DNA from: Thiobacillus sp. UBA3361
GTDB lineage: Bacteria; Pseudomonadota; Gammaproteobacteria; Burkholderiales; Thiobacillaceae
Direction: 5' to 3'
Assembly (NCBI GenBank): GCA_002360535.1
Contig: DEQR01000012.1
Location: forward strand, 1 to 64,000
DNA: 64,000 bases
Of the stretch, positions 54,151 to 62,682 are shown one piece after another. Within the stretch, counting starts at the first letter, position 1; each line of letters starts with the position of its first letter. The position numbers and the translations under genes were made by a program. Under the pieces are notes generated by a model. The model made no database searches and was not told the origin of the DNA. It saw nothing but the letters and a program-made list of their open reading frames with translations.

Positions 54151-55875
54151 TCACTCGTTGGTCACCGCCAGCACCTCCTCCAGGGAGGTCATGCCGGACT
54201 TGACCTTCCGCAGGCCCGCCTGGCGCAGGTCCAGGACGCCTTCCCGCTTGGCCTGGGCGGCGATATCCAGGTTGGAACCGTTCTTCAGGATGATGCGGTT
54301 GATCTCGTCGGTGATGGGCATGACCTGATAGATGCCCACCCGCCCCTTGTAGCCGGTGTTGTTGCACAGATGGCAGCCGACCGCCGTGTAGGGTTGCCAG
54401 GAATCGTCGATGTCCACCTCCAGGAAACCCGCGTTGAGCAGGGCCTCGGGAGGGATTTCCACCGGTTTCTTGCAATTCGGGCATAGCTTGCGGCCCAGGC
54501 GCTGAGCCGTGATCAGCAGCACCGAGGCGGCCACGTTGTAGCTGGGCACCCCCATGTTGACCATCCGGGTCAGGGTGGAGGGCGCATCGTTGGTATGCAG
54601 GGTGGACAACACCATATGGCCGGTCTGAGCGGCCTTGATGGCGATCTCCGCCGTCTCCAGGTCGCGGATCTCACCCACCATGATGATGTCCGGATCCTGG
54701 CGCAGGAAGGACCGGAGCGCCGAGGCGAAATCCAGGCCTGCCTTCTCGTTGATGTTCACCTGGTTGATGCCGTTCAACTGGATTTCCACCGGGTCCTCGA
54801 CAGTGGAGATGTTCACCCCGGGCTGGTTGAGCAGGTTCAGGCAGGAATACAGGGACACGGTCTTACCGCTGCCGGTGGGACCGGTCACCAGCACCATGCC
54901 GTAGGGACGCTGCACCGCGTCCAGCAGGTGCTGCAACTGTTCGGGCTCGTAGCCCAGTTCCTCGATCTTCTTTTGCAGGGCGGTGGTGGAATCCAATATC
55001 CGCATGACGATCTTTTCGCCATACAGGGTCGGCAGGGTGGAGATACGAAAGTCCACCGATTTGTTGCGCGAAACCACCAATTTCAGACGGCCGTCCTGGG
55101 GCACGCGCTTCTCGGAGATGTCCAGCTTGGAGATCACCTTGATGCGGGAAGCGATCTTTTCCTTGATGGCCAGGGGCGGCTGGGCGGTCTCGTACAGCAG
55201 GCCGTCCATGCGGTAACGGATGCGGTAACTCTTCTCATAAGGCTCGAAGTGGATATCCGAGGCACCGCTGTTGATGGCATCCAGCATGATCTTCTGCAGG
55301 TAGCGCACCACCGGCGCATCGTCGATATCGACGGCCGCCGCGGTATCGGCCGCGGCTTGGGCCTCCTCGTCGCTGAAATCGAGATTCAGGTCTTCCGTGT
55401 CGATGGCCGCCAGGATGTCCTGTTCGCCCCCCTCCCCATACATGTCCAGCAGCTTGCCCAGCTTGTCGTCCTCTACGACCACCGGATCAATGGTCAGGCC
55501 GCTGCGGAACTTGATGTCATCCAGCACCTGGATATTGCTGGGATCGGAGATCGCCATGAACAAGCGGTTGCCGCGCTGGCTGAGCGGCAGCGCGCGGTGC
55601 TTGTGAAGGATTTTCCCCTCGACGATCCCCTTGGGCAGGATGGACGGATCCATGGCGTCCAGGTTCAGGAAGGGGAAGCCGAAGGTGATGGAAGCAAAGG
55701 CGGCGATCTGATCGGCGCGGAAGCGGCGGGTGCGCAGCAGGTGGGCCAGGAAATTCTCGTTGGCCGCCTTTGCCTGGTTTTGCAGGTTCTCTCCCTCCTC
55801 GGAGCTGAGGAGTCCCTGCTGGACCAGTTCCCGGCATAAGCCGGTCAGATTTCCGGATACGTTAACCGCGACCAA
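54151..55875 (-). CDS. pilB: Type IV pilus extension ATPase
   Basis: A 574-residue GspE/PilB ATPase that powers pilus extension. It has an N-terminal MshEN-like domain (about 10-130), Walker A GPTGSGKT (about 329-336), the Asp box and Walker B GEIRDLETA, the His box HTNDAPSTL, and the C-terminal CPNCKK / CHLCNNTGY zinc finger. The start appears to be TTG at 55875, with AGGAAAGG upstream; the MshEN domain is a possible c-di-GMP contact. Other pilus genes (pilin) lie outside the window. Confidence 0.93.
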   Translation of the reverse strand: MVAVNVSGNLTGLCRELVQQGLLSSEEGENLQNQAKAANENFLAHLLRTRRFRADQIAAFASITFGFPFLNLDAMDPSILPKGIVEGKILHKHRALPLSQRGNRLFMAISDPSNIQVLDDIKFRSGLTIDPVVVEDDKLGKLLDMYGEGGEQDILAAIDTEDLNLDFSDEEAQAAADTAAAVDIDDAPVVRYLQKIMLDAINSGASDIHFEPYEKSYRIRYRMDGLLYETAQPPLAIKEKIASRIKVISKLDISEKRVPQDGRLKLVVSRNKSVDFRISTLPTLYGEKIVMRILDSTTALQKKIEELGYEPEQLQHLLDAVQRPYGMVLVTGPTGSGKTVSLYSCLNLLNQPGVNISTVEDPVEIQLNGINQVNINEKAGLDFASALRSFLRQDPDIIMVGEIRDLETAEIAIKAAQTGHMVLSTLHTNDAPSTLTRMVNMGVPSYNVAASVLLITAQRLGRKLCPNCKKPVEIPPEALLNAGFLEVDIDDSWQPYTAVGCHLCNNTGYKGRVGIYQVMPITDEINRIILKNGSNLDIAAQAKREGVLDLRQAGLRKVKSGMTSLEEVLAVTNE

Positions 55876-56119
55876 AACGCGCCTTTCCTAAGCCGTTGAT
55901 ATGCATTGGCATGTCCGTTCGATGATGCCTATCGCACTTGCAAATGTAAAGCTGGCGTCCGGTTGGCCGGTGCGATTCGGAGCACACCGGCGCAGGATTC
56001 GGCAGGACGGGTGCGCACTCCCGCCGCGGCCCGCGCTGTCGGACGATGCCGGCCCAACTGATTGTCGTCACAATGGGGTGATTTCTTTAGGTCTTTCCGT
56101 CACCGCTATACTGCGCCGC

Positions 56120-56743
56120 ATGTGGACCCACCGCGCGCCACCCCCGCTGTTTCTCGGCCTGACCCTCCTTGTCCTGGCATGGTCGGGGATCGGCCCCAAG
56201 GACCGCTTCACCTGGTTTCTGGAGGTGGCGCCGGTGCTCATCGGTTTGCCCGTGCTGCTGGCCACCCATGGGCGCTTCCCCTTCACTCAACTGGCCTACT
56301 GCCTGCTGACCCTTCACGGCGTCATCCTGATGATCGGCGGCCACTACACCTACGCCGAGATGCCTCTGTTCAACTGGCTGCGCGACGGCCTGGAACTGAG
56401 CCGCAACCACTATGACCGGGTGGGGCATGTGGCCCAGGGCTTCTTCCCGGCCATCGTCGCGCGCGAGGTCCTGTTGCGCGCCTCTCCCCTGCGACCGGGC
56501 AAGTGGCTGTTTTTCATGGTGACCTGCTTTTGCCTGGCCCTGTCCGCCTTCTATGAAATGATCGAGTGGTGGGTGGCGGTCGCCAGCGGTGACGAGGCGG
56601 TGGCCTTCCTCGCCACCCAGGGCGACGTCTGGGACACCCAGTGGGACATGTTCCTGGCCCTGACGGGCGCGATCCTTTCCCTGGCGCTCCTGTCAAAACC
56701 ACACGACCGACAGCTTATCCGGATGGGATATCTCCATGTCTGA
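56120..56743 (+). CDS. DUF2238 (YjdF-like) membrane protein
   Basis: A 207-residue inner-membrane protein with five or six hydrophobic helices. Phrases such as GHYTYAEMPLFNWLRDGLELSRNHYDRVGHVAQGF and SAFYEMIEWW, WDTQWDMF identify the DUF2238/YjdF family. Its function is unknown. It opens a rightward operon, its stop overlapping the folE-like start by 8 bases. I choose the ATG at 56120. An upstream in-frame start would add 73 residues rich in Arg and Pro. No strong promoter can be called in the 244-base gap from pilB. Confidence 0.88.
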   Translation: MWTHRAPPPLFLGLTLLVLAWSGIGPKDRFTWFLEVAPVLIGLPVLLATHGRFPFTQLAYCLLTLHGVILMIGGHYTYAEMPLFNWLRDGLELSRNHYDRVGHVAQGFFPAIVAREVLLRASPLRPGKWLFFMVTCFCLALSAFYEMIEWWVAVASGDEAVAFLATQGDVWDTQWDMFLALTGAILSLALLSKPHDRQLIRMGYLHV

Positions 56744-57377
56744 TTGCGACCACCACGATTGCACCCCACCCCACCACCCCGGCAGGCCGGGCATTCCCCA
56801 GGTGGGTAGCTTCAACCCCGCGGCTTTCGAGCGGGCAGTGACCGACCTGTTGCGCGCCTGTGGCGTATCGCCGGATTCGGTGCATACCGGCAAGACCGCA
56901 AGGCGCGTGCGCGAGTTGTGGGAGCGGCGTCTGCTGGGCGGCTATGCCATGGACCCGGGCGAGGCCCTGGGCGAGGGCTTCGCGGACGACCGGGACGACA
57001 TGGTGGTGGTGCGCGGCATCGCCGTGCACGGGGTCTGCCCCCACCACCTGGTACCCTTCCGCGGTGTGGCCCATGTGGCCTACATCCCCGGCGGCCGGCT
57101 GCACGGCTTCGGACGCATCGCCCGCATGGTGGATGCCATCGGCCACCGTTTCACCTACCAGGAGTGGATGACGCGCGACATCGCCGAAGCCCTGGTGAAC
57201 CATGGCCAAGCCAGGGGGGCGGCCTGCATCATCGAGGCCGAACAGCTCTGCCTGCTGCTGGGGGAGGACCGGCGCGGCGACGAACGGGTGGTCACCCAAG
57301 CCTACACCGGCTGCTTCAGGACCGATATGCAGAGCCGAAACGAATTCCTACGCGCCCTCGGCGGCCCCCTGCCATGA
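56736..57377 (+). CDS. GTP cyclohydrolase I-like protein with altered active site
   Basis: A 213-residue T-fold protein. The zinc ligands C101, H104 (in VCPHHLVPF) and C172 (in EQLCLL) of FolE are conserved, and the core VAHVAYIPGGRLHG aligns with the usual VAYIP motif. However, Glu of the near-universal CEHH is Pro (P102), the catalytic His next to the last Cys (H179 in E. coli numbering) is Gln (Q170), and the RPQxQERLT block reads HRFTYQEWMT. The N-terminus is a Cys/His cluster (CDHHDC, PPHHPG) that may bind metal. It is likely a diverged paralogue acting on a different substrate, not a standard folate enzyme. The next start overlaps its stop. Confidence 0.82.
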   Translation: MSDCDHHDCTPPHHPGRPGIPQVGSFNPAAFERAVTDLLRACGVSPDSVHTGKTARRVRELWERRLLGGYAMDPGEALGEGFADDRDDMVVVRGIAVHGVCPHHLVPFRGVAHVAYIPGGRLHGFGRIARMVDAIGHRFTYQEWMTRDIAEALVNHGQARGAACIIEAEQLCLLLGEDRRGDERVVTQAYTGCFRTDMQSRNEFLRALGGPLP

Positions 57378-57841
57378 ACCCGGCGCGCCGGCCGAGCACC
57401 TTGGTGCTGCCCCCCCTGCCCTACGCCCTGGCCCTCTACGCCGGCTGGTGGCTGGACCGGCACTGGCAGGCCTGGTCCCTGGATTTTGGCAGCTTGAACA
57501 GGCCCCTGGGCGGGCTCCTGGTGGCCGTCGGCCTGACCCTGTTCGCCTGGACCCTGATCACCTTCTGGCGCCACCGCACCACGGTCAACCCCTACAAGGC
57601 GGCCAACAGCCTGGCCACCGACGGCCCCTTCCGCTTCAGCCGCAACCCCATCTACCTAGGAGACTGGTTCATCTATGCCGGGGTGACACTGCTGCTGGCC
57701 ACCCTGTGGCCCATCGTCTTCATCCCCCCGGTGTGGCTGATCATCCGCTACGGCGTCATCCGCCACGAGGAGGCCCACCTGACGGCCCGTTTCGGACAGC
57801 CCTACGAGGATTACCGGGCGCACGTACGGCGCTGGCTTTGA
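57374..57841 (+). CDS. Isoprenylcysteine carboxyl methyltransferase-like membrane protein
   Basis: A 155-residue membrane protein with three to four hydrophobic helices. The C-terminal region GPFRFSRNPIYLGDWF and IRHEEAHLTARFGQPYEDYRAHVRRW is the ICMT/NnrU-like SAM-binding motif of bacterial phospholipid or isoprenoid methyltransferases. The substrate is unknown. Overlapping starts and stops with the FolE-like gene, and 14 bases before the first YceI gene, place it in the operon. Confidence 0.87.
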   Translation: MNPARRPSTLVLPPLPYALALYAGWWLDRHWQAWSLDFGSLNRPLGGLLVAVGLTLFAWTLITFWRHRTTVNPYKAANSLATDGPFRFSRNPIYLGDWFIYAGVTLLLATLWPIVFIPPVWLIIRYGVIRHEEAHLTARFGQPYEDYRAHVRRWL

Positions 57842-57855
57842 AGGAGAAGTAACAC

Positions 57856-58401
57856 ATGCTGCGATGGATCATCTTGCTGGGCAGTCTGCTGGTCGCCCTA
57901 CCCACCCCGGCCCAGGACTGGAAACTGGATACCGCCTCCAGCTGGGTGCGCTTCACCTCCAGGCAGATGAACGTGCCCATGGCCGGCGGCTTCAAGCGCT
58001 TCGCCGCCAGCGCCCGCTTCGACCCGGCGCGGCCGGAGGCGGGCAGCTACCGGGTGGAGGTGGAGGTAGCCAGCATCGACACGGGCACCGCCGAGGGGGA
58101 CGATGAGGTGAAGCGCCCCGCTTGGTTCGACGCCGCGCGCCACCCCAGGGCCAGCTTTACCACCCGCCAGGTGCGCAGGACCGCCCAGGGATTCCTGGCC
58201 CAGGGCGACATGACCGTGAAGGGCCAGACCCGCCCGGCCGAGATGGCCTTCACCCTGGTCCCCCAGGGCAAGGGCTGGCGGGCGGACGGACGCTACACCC
58301 TGAAACGATCGGATTTCGGCATCGGCGGCGGCGAGTGGTCCGACCCGTCCATCGTCGCCGACCCGGTGCAGGTGGAATTCCGCCTGGTGCTGACGCCGTG
58401 A
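57856..58401 (+). CDS. YceI-family periplasmic lipocalin, first copy
   Basis: A 181-residue exported protein: signal peptide cleaved after LPTPAQ, then a YceI beta-barrel (WKLDTASSWVRFTSRQ, RPAWFDAARHPRASFTTR, GEWSDPSIVADPVQVEF). YceI proteins bind polyisoprenoids or other amphipathic molecules. AAGGAGAAG precedes the start. It is followed at once by a second YceI gene with overlapping GTGA. Confidence 0.9.
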   Translation: MLRWIILLGSLLVALPTPAQDWKLDTASSWVRFTSRQMNVPMAGGFKRFAASARFDPARPEAGSYRVEVEVASIDTGTAEGDDEVKRPAWFDAARHPRASFTTRQVRRTAQGFLAQGDMTVKGQTRPAEMAFTLVPQGKGWRADGRYTLKRSDFGIGGGEWSDPSIVADPVQVEFRLVLTP

Positions 58402-58961
58402 AGCGATCCGGCCTCGCCCTGCTGGGCTGTCTGGCGGCCCTGTCGTGCCGGGCCGCCGACAGCTACACCCTGGATCCCAGCCACACCTTCCCCAGCTTCG
58501 AGGTGCGCCATCACGGCGTGTCCATCATGCGCGGCAAGTTCAACCGGAGCCGGGGCACGGCCGTGCTGGATCCCGTTGGCGATGTCGGCCGTATCGAGGC
58601 GGTCATCGACACGGCCTCGGTGGACACCGGCCTGGACGAGCTGAACCGCATGCTCCAGGGCGGGCTGTTCCTGGACAGCACCCGCCACCCGGAGGCGCGC
58701 TTCGTCTCCAACCAGGTGGAATACCGGGACGGCAGACCGGTGCTGGCCCGGGGCGAGCTGACCCTGCGTGGCGTCACCCGGCCGGTGGTACTGGACATCC
58801 ATGACTTCACCTGCACCACCCACTTCCTCTCCCGTCGCCCCCTGTGCGGCGCCGATGCGCACACGGTGATCCGCCGCGGGGACTTCGGCATCACCTTCGG
58901 CGGCAGTCTGATCGGCGAGGAGGTGGGGCTGGCCATCGCCGTGGAGGGCTACCGTGAATGA
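58398..58961 (+). CDS. YceI-family periplasmic lipocalin, second copy
   Basis: A 187-residue relative of the preceding gene, not near-identical, with its own signal peptide (KRSGLALLGCLAALSCRA) and barrel motifs (YTLDPSHTFPSFEVRHHGVS, HPEARFVSNQV, RGDFGITFG). It has two extra cysteines in DFTCTTHFLSRRPLC. The start is GTG overlapping the upstream stop. Tandem YceI copies usually act on related isoprenoid-like ligands; the ligand here is unknown. Confidence 0.9.
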   Translation: MKRSGLALLGCLAALSCRAADSYTLDPSHTFPSFEVRHHGVSIMRGKFNRSRGTAVLDPVGDVGRIEAVIDTASVDTGLDELNRMLQGGLFLDSTRHPEARFVSNQVEYRDGRPVLARGELTLRGVTRPVVLDIHDFTCTTHFLSRRPLCGADAHTVIRRGDFGITFGGSLIGEEVGLAIAVEGYRE

Positions 58962-59036
58962 CCTTCCCGGTGTAGCGGCAGCGGTCACTGCCGTGCTAAC
59001 GTTCGCCCATGACATCTTGCCGAGGAGAGCCACGCC

Positions 59037-59318
59037 ATGAGCGAGATCATCCCTGAAACCCCCGCCGACTACGACCACACCCGCATCATCGAACTGCCCG
59101 ACGGCTTTTACTGGCTGGACGAAAAGACCACCGAGCGCTACGGGCCCTTCGCCACCCTGCTGGAGGCCGTGCAGGACATGGAATACAACGCCGACAGCGA
59201 TTACGAACCGGCGGAAAGCCTGGAAGAAGCGGAGGCAGAACTGGGGCTAACCCACTGGGTGGACCCGGAGACGGGGGAACTGGCGGAAGACACCCTCACC
59301 CACCTGGAAGAGCACTGA
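59037..59318 (+). CDS. Hypothetical acidic protein
   Basis: A 93-residue soluble acidic protein (MSEIIPETPADYDHTRIIEL; DGFYWLDEKTTERYGPF) with an ordered N-terminal beta-rich half and a Glu-rich tail. I do not recognise the family. AGGAG is located upstream. Its 3' end overlaps glucokinase by 23 bases, tail to tail. Confidence 0.7.
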   Translation: MSEIIPETPADYDHTRIIELPDGFYWLDEKTTERYGPFATLLEAVQDMEYNADSDYEPAESLEEAEAELGLTHWVDPETGELAEDTLTHLEEH

Positions 59319-60279
59319 GCCGGCTGGCCGCCAGGGCGGCCCCCTTCAACCCCACCGCCTCGTCGAGCACCACCCGCACCGGGACCCCGCTCATCCATTC
59401 GCTGAACCGGCCCTTACCCGTAAATCCCTCCAGGAAGGCTACTCCGCTCAGTGCGGGAAGGATCTTCAGGGCGATGCCCCCGGCCAGATAGACCCCGCCG
59501 CGGGCCTGGGCCAGCAGCGCCAGATCGCCCGCCACCTGTCCCAGAATGCGGCAGAACGATTCCAACGCGGCCTGCGCCGCCCCGTCCCGATGCGCCAGGG
59601 CCGCGGCGCTGACCGCGGCGGGGGAATCATCCGCCGGGTCCCCCGGCATTTCCGATTCCGCCCGGAAAAAGCCGTACAGGTCGGTCAGGCCCGGGCCGGA
59701 CAGGATGCGTTCCACGGACACCCGGCCATGGCGCCGCCGCAGGTAGGCCAGCAGGCGGTCCTGCAGGGCATCCATCGGCGCGAAGGCCATGTGCCCCCCT
59801 TCCGAGGGGAGGGGCCGATAGCCGGCCGCAGTGGGGATGCATTGCACCACGCCCAGGCCGGTGCCCGGCCCCAGGGCCACCCTGGGCGCGTCTGGCAAGG
59901 TCTCGCCGGCTTGGAGAACGGCCAACTCACCGTCCCCCAACGCGGACAGGCCATGGCCCACGGCGACGAAATCGTTGATCAGCGCGGCCCGCCGCAGGCC
60001 GAGGCGGGATGCCAGGGCATCGGCGTCGATCAGCCAGGGCAGATTGGTCAGCCGCGCCCGGCGCCCGTCTGTGGGGCCCGCCACCGCCAGGCAGGCGGCC
60101 GCGGGCGCCGGCTGCCCTGCCAGGAAGCCGGACAGCAAGGTCTCCAGCCCGTCGGCCTCGCGGTTGGCGAAATGACGCCGGAGCAGGATATCGACACGGT
60201 CGCCTTGCACCGCGGCCAGGGCCAGGCGGGTGTTGGTGCCACCGATGTCGCCGGCGAGAAACAGGTTCGAATCCGGCAC
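59296..60279 (-). CDS. glk: Glucokinase
   Basis: Phosphorylates glucose with ATP. The 327-residue ROK-unrelated hexokinase-type protein has the phosphate-1 motif GDIGGTNTRLAL, INDFVAVGHGL, the adenosine motif LGPGTGLGVVQCI and EGGHMAFAP (catalytic region). Its start is GTG at 60279. It lies 13 bases downstream of the DoxX gene, probably in one transcript. Confidence 0.93.
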   Translation of the reverse strand: MPDSNLFLAGDIGGTNTRLALAAVQGDRVDILLRRHFANREADGLETLLSGFLAGQPAPAAACLAVAGPTDGRRARLTNLPWLIDADALASRLGLRRAALINDFVAVGHGLSALGDGELAVLQAGETLPDAPRVALGPGTGLGVVQCIPTAAGYRPLPSEGGHMAFAPMDALQDRLLAYLRRRHGRVSVERILSGPGLTDLYGFFRAESEMPGDPADDSPAAVSAAALAHRDGAAQAALESFCRILGQVAGDLALLAQARGGVYLAGGIALKILPALSGVAFLEGFTGKGRFSEWMSGVPVRVVLDEAVGLKGAALAASRLSALPGG

Positions 60280-60292
60280 GCGGCTCTCCGGC

Positions 60293-60775
60293 TCAGCCCC
60301 AGATGCGCCGCTCGCCGCGCAGGAAACGATCGCGGATCAGGGCATCCAGGCTCAGGCGGCCGGGACCGGAAAAGATGAGGGGCAGGAACAAGACCAGATA
60401 GATGAGCGGCAGTTTCCAGCCATTGTCGCAGACGTTGTAGCCCAGTCCCGCATGCACGCTGACCCAGGCCACGACGGTGAGCAGGCTCAGGCCGAGGCTG
60501 ACGATACGGGTGCCGAGCCCCATCACCAGGGCGGCGGCGCCCAGCAGTTCGAGCCAGATGGCCACCTGCCAGCTCAGCTCCACCGGCAGCAGATGCAGGG
60601 GAAAGGGGAAACGGTCCCGTATCTCGTGAAACCAGTTGTCGCCGGCGAATTTCTCCACGCCGGACTGCCAGAATTCATAGGCCAACAACAGGCGCAGGGC
60701 CAGAGGGGCCAACCAGGTGCCGATTTGGTCGAGGCCCGTGAGCGAGGTCTTCAGCCATGTCCAACCGCGCTGCAT
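60293..60775 (-). CDS. DoxX-family membrane protein
   Basis: A 160-residue membrane protein with four helices and the DoxX family pattern (LRLLLAYEFWQSGVEKFAG, LELLGAAALVMGLGTRIVSLGL, LPLIYLVLFLPLIFSGPGRLSLD). DoxX proteins are often linked to thiosulfate or redox chemistry, but no specific role can be assigned. Its ATG (60775) lies 25 bases inside the end of the diguanylate cyclase gene, so the two are likely coupled. Confidence 0.85.
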   Translation of the reverse strand: MQRGWTWLKTSLTGLDQIGTWLAPLALRLLLAYEFWQSGVEKFAGDNWFHEIRDRFPFPLHLLPVELSWQVAIWLELLGAAALVMGLGTRIVSLGLSLLTVVAWVSVHAGLGYNVCDNGWKLPLIYLVLFLPLIFSGPGRLSLDALIRDRFLRGERRIWG

Positions 60776-62361
60776 GTATCCGTCTCCTTCGCATAGACAA
60801 AGACCTGGTTGCGGCCGGCCGCCTTGGCCTGGTAGCAGCACTTGTCCGCCACCGCCAGACATTCATCCAGCGTCTCCCAATCGGGCGGCACATGGACCAC
60901 GCCGATGCTCACACCCACCTGGTAGGTCCGGCCCTCCCACAACAGGCGATGCGCGGCGATGGATTCCCGGATCAGCCCGGCGATGCGCTCGGCCACATTC
61001 GGTGGGCAGGCGGGCAGCACGAGGGCGAATTCGTCTCCGCCCAGCCGGGCCAGCAGGTCGGTTTCCCGCATACGCGCCTGCATGATACGGGACAACTGGC
61101 GCAGCAGTTCGTCGCCCGCCGCATGGCCGCCGAGGTCGTTGACCTGCTTGAAACGGTCGAGGTCCATGAACAGCAGGCTGAAGGGGTGATCCGAGGCCCG
61201 CTTGCTGTGCAGGATGCGCGCTAGCGTGTCCTCGAAGGCGCGGCGGTTGACCAGGCCGGTCAGATCGTCATGATCGGCCTGCCAGACCAGGCGGCGCTGC
61301 ATCTCGCGCGCCTCGGTCACGTCGCGCATCACCAGCACGCCGCCCATGACCTGGCCTTCGGGGGAATGGATGGGCGTCAGGCGCCCCTCCACCTCGTATT
61401 CCATGCCCTGCTGGGACAGCAGGGTGGCATTCAGAGGCAGGACCGCGGGCCTGCCGCGACGCACGTCGGAGAGCAGCAATTCGGTCATGTCCTGGCGATT
61501 GTCGCGGTGAACGAGCTTCAACACGGCCGCGGCGTTCACCGCCTCGCCCTCGCCCGCGCTGACCTCCAGCAGGGATTCGGCGACCGGATTCAGGTAGGTG
61601 ACGCGGTCCTGCATGTCCAGGCGGATGACCGCATCACCGATGGATTCCAGGGTCACCTGGGCGCGTTCTTTCTCCTCCAGCAAGGCGTTTTGCAGGCGCC
61701 GCGTGGCGCGTGCCACGAAAGTGGCCACCAGCAGCCCCACCAGGATGGCGATGCCGCACAGAACGAACACGACGTTCTGGGCGCGCCGCTCGGCATCTGC
61801 AGCCTCCTCGACGGCCTGCCGGTTGTAGCGATGCTGCAACTCCACCAACCTCACCCAGTCCTGGGTCAGGCGTTCCTGATGCAGGGCGATGCGCGACTTG
61901 AGCAGCATGCGGGCATCGGCCACACGGTCTTCGTGCAGCAGGGCGAACAATGTCTCGGAGACGCCCTCCACGTCCTTCACCTCGCCGCGCACGTCCTCCC
62001 ACAGGCGCAGTTCCTCGTCATCCATGGGCAGGGCGAGAAAGTCCTCGCGCACGCGGATGAACTCCCTGGCCAGGCTCGCATAGTGGGTCATGGCCTCATC
62101 GCGTTCGAAGGGATCGTTCAGATAGGTGGCCAGCATCAGGGTCTGGAAACGCTCCCGGTGCAGGCCATGCATGACGCTGGCCATTTCTGCCTTCTGGTTG
62201 CGCTCCGATACGATGGACGTGAGCTGCCGGCTGAGACTGCGCACATGGCTGATGCCCACGGCGGTGACCGCCAGAAGGAGTATCAGCATGATCGCGAAAC
62301 CGGCCACCAGGGGTGCGAGATGGGCAAGGGATTTGTTGTTCTTGTCCACGGGCCAGGTCAT
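60751..62361 (-). CDS. Membrane diguanylate cyclase with four-helix sensor and PAS
   Basis: A 536-residue protein with two transmembrane helices (about 17-38 and 200-220) framing a periplasmic four-helix bundle-like sensor. A PAS domain (about 235-350) is followed by GGDEF (about 360-525). The active motif GGDEF is intact in ARLGGDEFALVLP, and RETD five residues upstream is a complete I-site. It is predicted to be an active c-di-GMP synthase. It is the second in the window with PAS plus GGDEF. A Fur-like sequence lies about 100 bases upstream. Confidence 0.92.
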   Translation of the reverse strand: MTWPVDKNNKSLAHLAPLVAGFAIMLILLLAVTAVGISHVRSLSRQLTSIVSERNQKAEMASVMHGLHRERFQTLMLATYLNDPFERDEAMTHYASLAREFIRVREDFLALPMDDEELRLWEDVRGEVKDVEGVSETLFALLHEDRVADARMLLKSRIALHQERLTQDWVRLVELQHRYNRQAVEEAADAERRAQNVVFVLCGIAILVGLLVATFVARATRRLQNALLEEKERAQVTLESIGDAVIRLDMQDRVTYLNPVAESLLEVSAGEGEAVNAAAVLKLVHRDNRQDMTELLLSDVRRGRPAVLPLNATLLSQQGMEYEVEGRLTPIHSPEGQVMGGVLVMRDVTEAREMQRRLVWQADHDDLTGLVNRRAFEDTLARILHSKRASDHPFSLLFMDLDRFKQVNDLGGHAAGDELLRQLSRIMQARMRETDLLARLGGDEFALVLPACPPNVAERIAGLIRESIAAHRLLWEGRTYQVGVSIGVVHVPPDWETLDECLAVADKCCYQAKAAGRNQVFVYAKETDTCSAVGHG

Positions 62362-62458
62362 CGTCGCTGGAGGATCGACACTAGACGAAATTGAGAAAGA
62401 GGCAGGCGAATATCGGCATGCTCAAAGACCCATCCATAATGTGCAGCATTATAGATAG

Positions 62459-62473
62459 TGAAAATGATTAGTA
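62459..62473. promoter_or_regulatory. Fur-box-like site
   Basis: TGAAAATGATTAGTA matches the 7-1-7 Fur consensus (TGATAAT-N-ATTATCA) at 11 of 14 positions and lies about 100 bases upstream of the diguanylate cyclase start. Regulation by iron is only suggested. Confidence 0.35.
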
Positions 62474-62560
62474 TATTCATGCCATCCCTTACAGGAGAGC
62501 CTGAATAGCGCCTCGATAAGAGGCCGGGTGCGCTATTGCCGGCCAGAATATGTTTGAACT

Positions 62561-62636
62561 CGTCACCCCGGCGCAGGCCGGGGTCCAGTCATGGCATCAG
62601 CAGAAGACCTGGATACCGGTCTTCGCCGGTATGACG
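62561..62636. repeat. Palindromic dispersed repeat, intergenic copy
   Basis: Starts CGTCACCCCGGCGCAGGCC and ends CGCCGGTATGACG; the two ends are inverted relatives and each half forms its own hairpin. The first 30 bases match the copy within nifJ (10243) with two differences, and both copies share the CTGGAT and ATGACG blocks in the second half. Confidence 0.88.
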
Positions 62637-62682
62637 GCCACTCCAAAAATTCACTTGGCCGGATCAATGGGGCGTGTTCACA

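Larger units (their letters stand above)
62362..62682. other. Intergenic region between diguanylate cyclase and amidotransferase
   Basis: This 321-base gap is A/T-richer near 62430-62490 and holds a Fur-like sequence, followed by the palindromic repeat at 62561. I see no gene, tRNA or clear promoter hexamer pair. Confidence 0.6.

Noticed and set aside
52833..54203. Rightward frame opposite pilC
   Set aside because: No motifs; pilC on the minus strand has both GspF domains.
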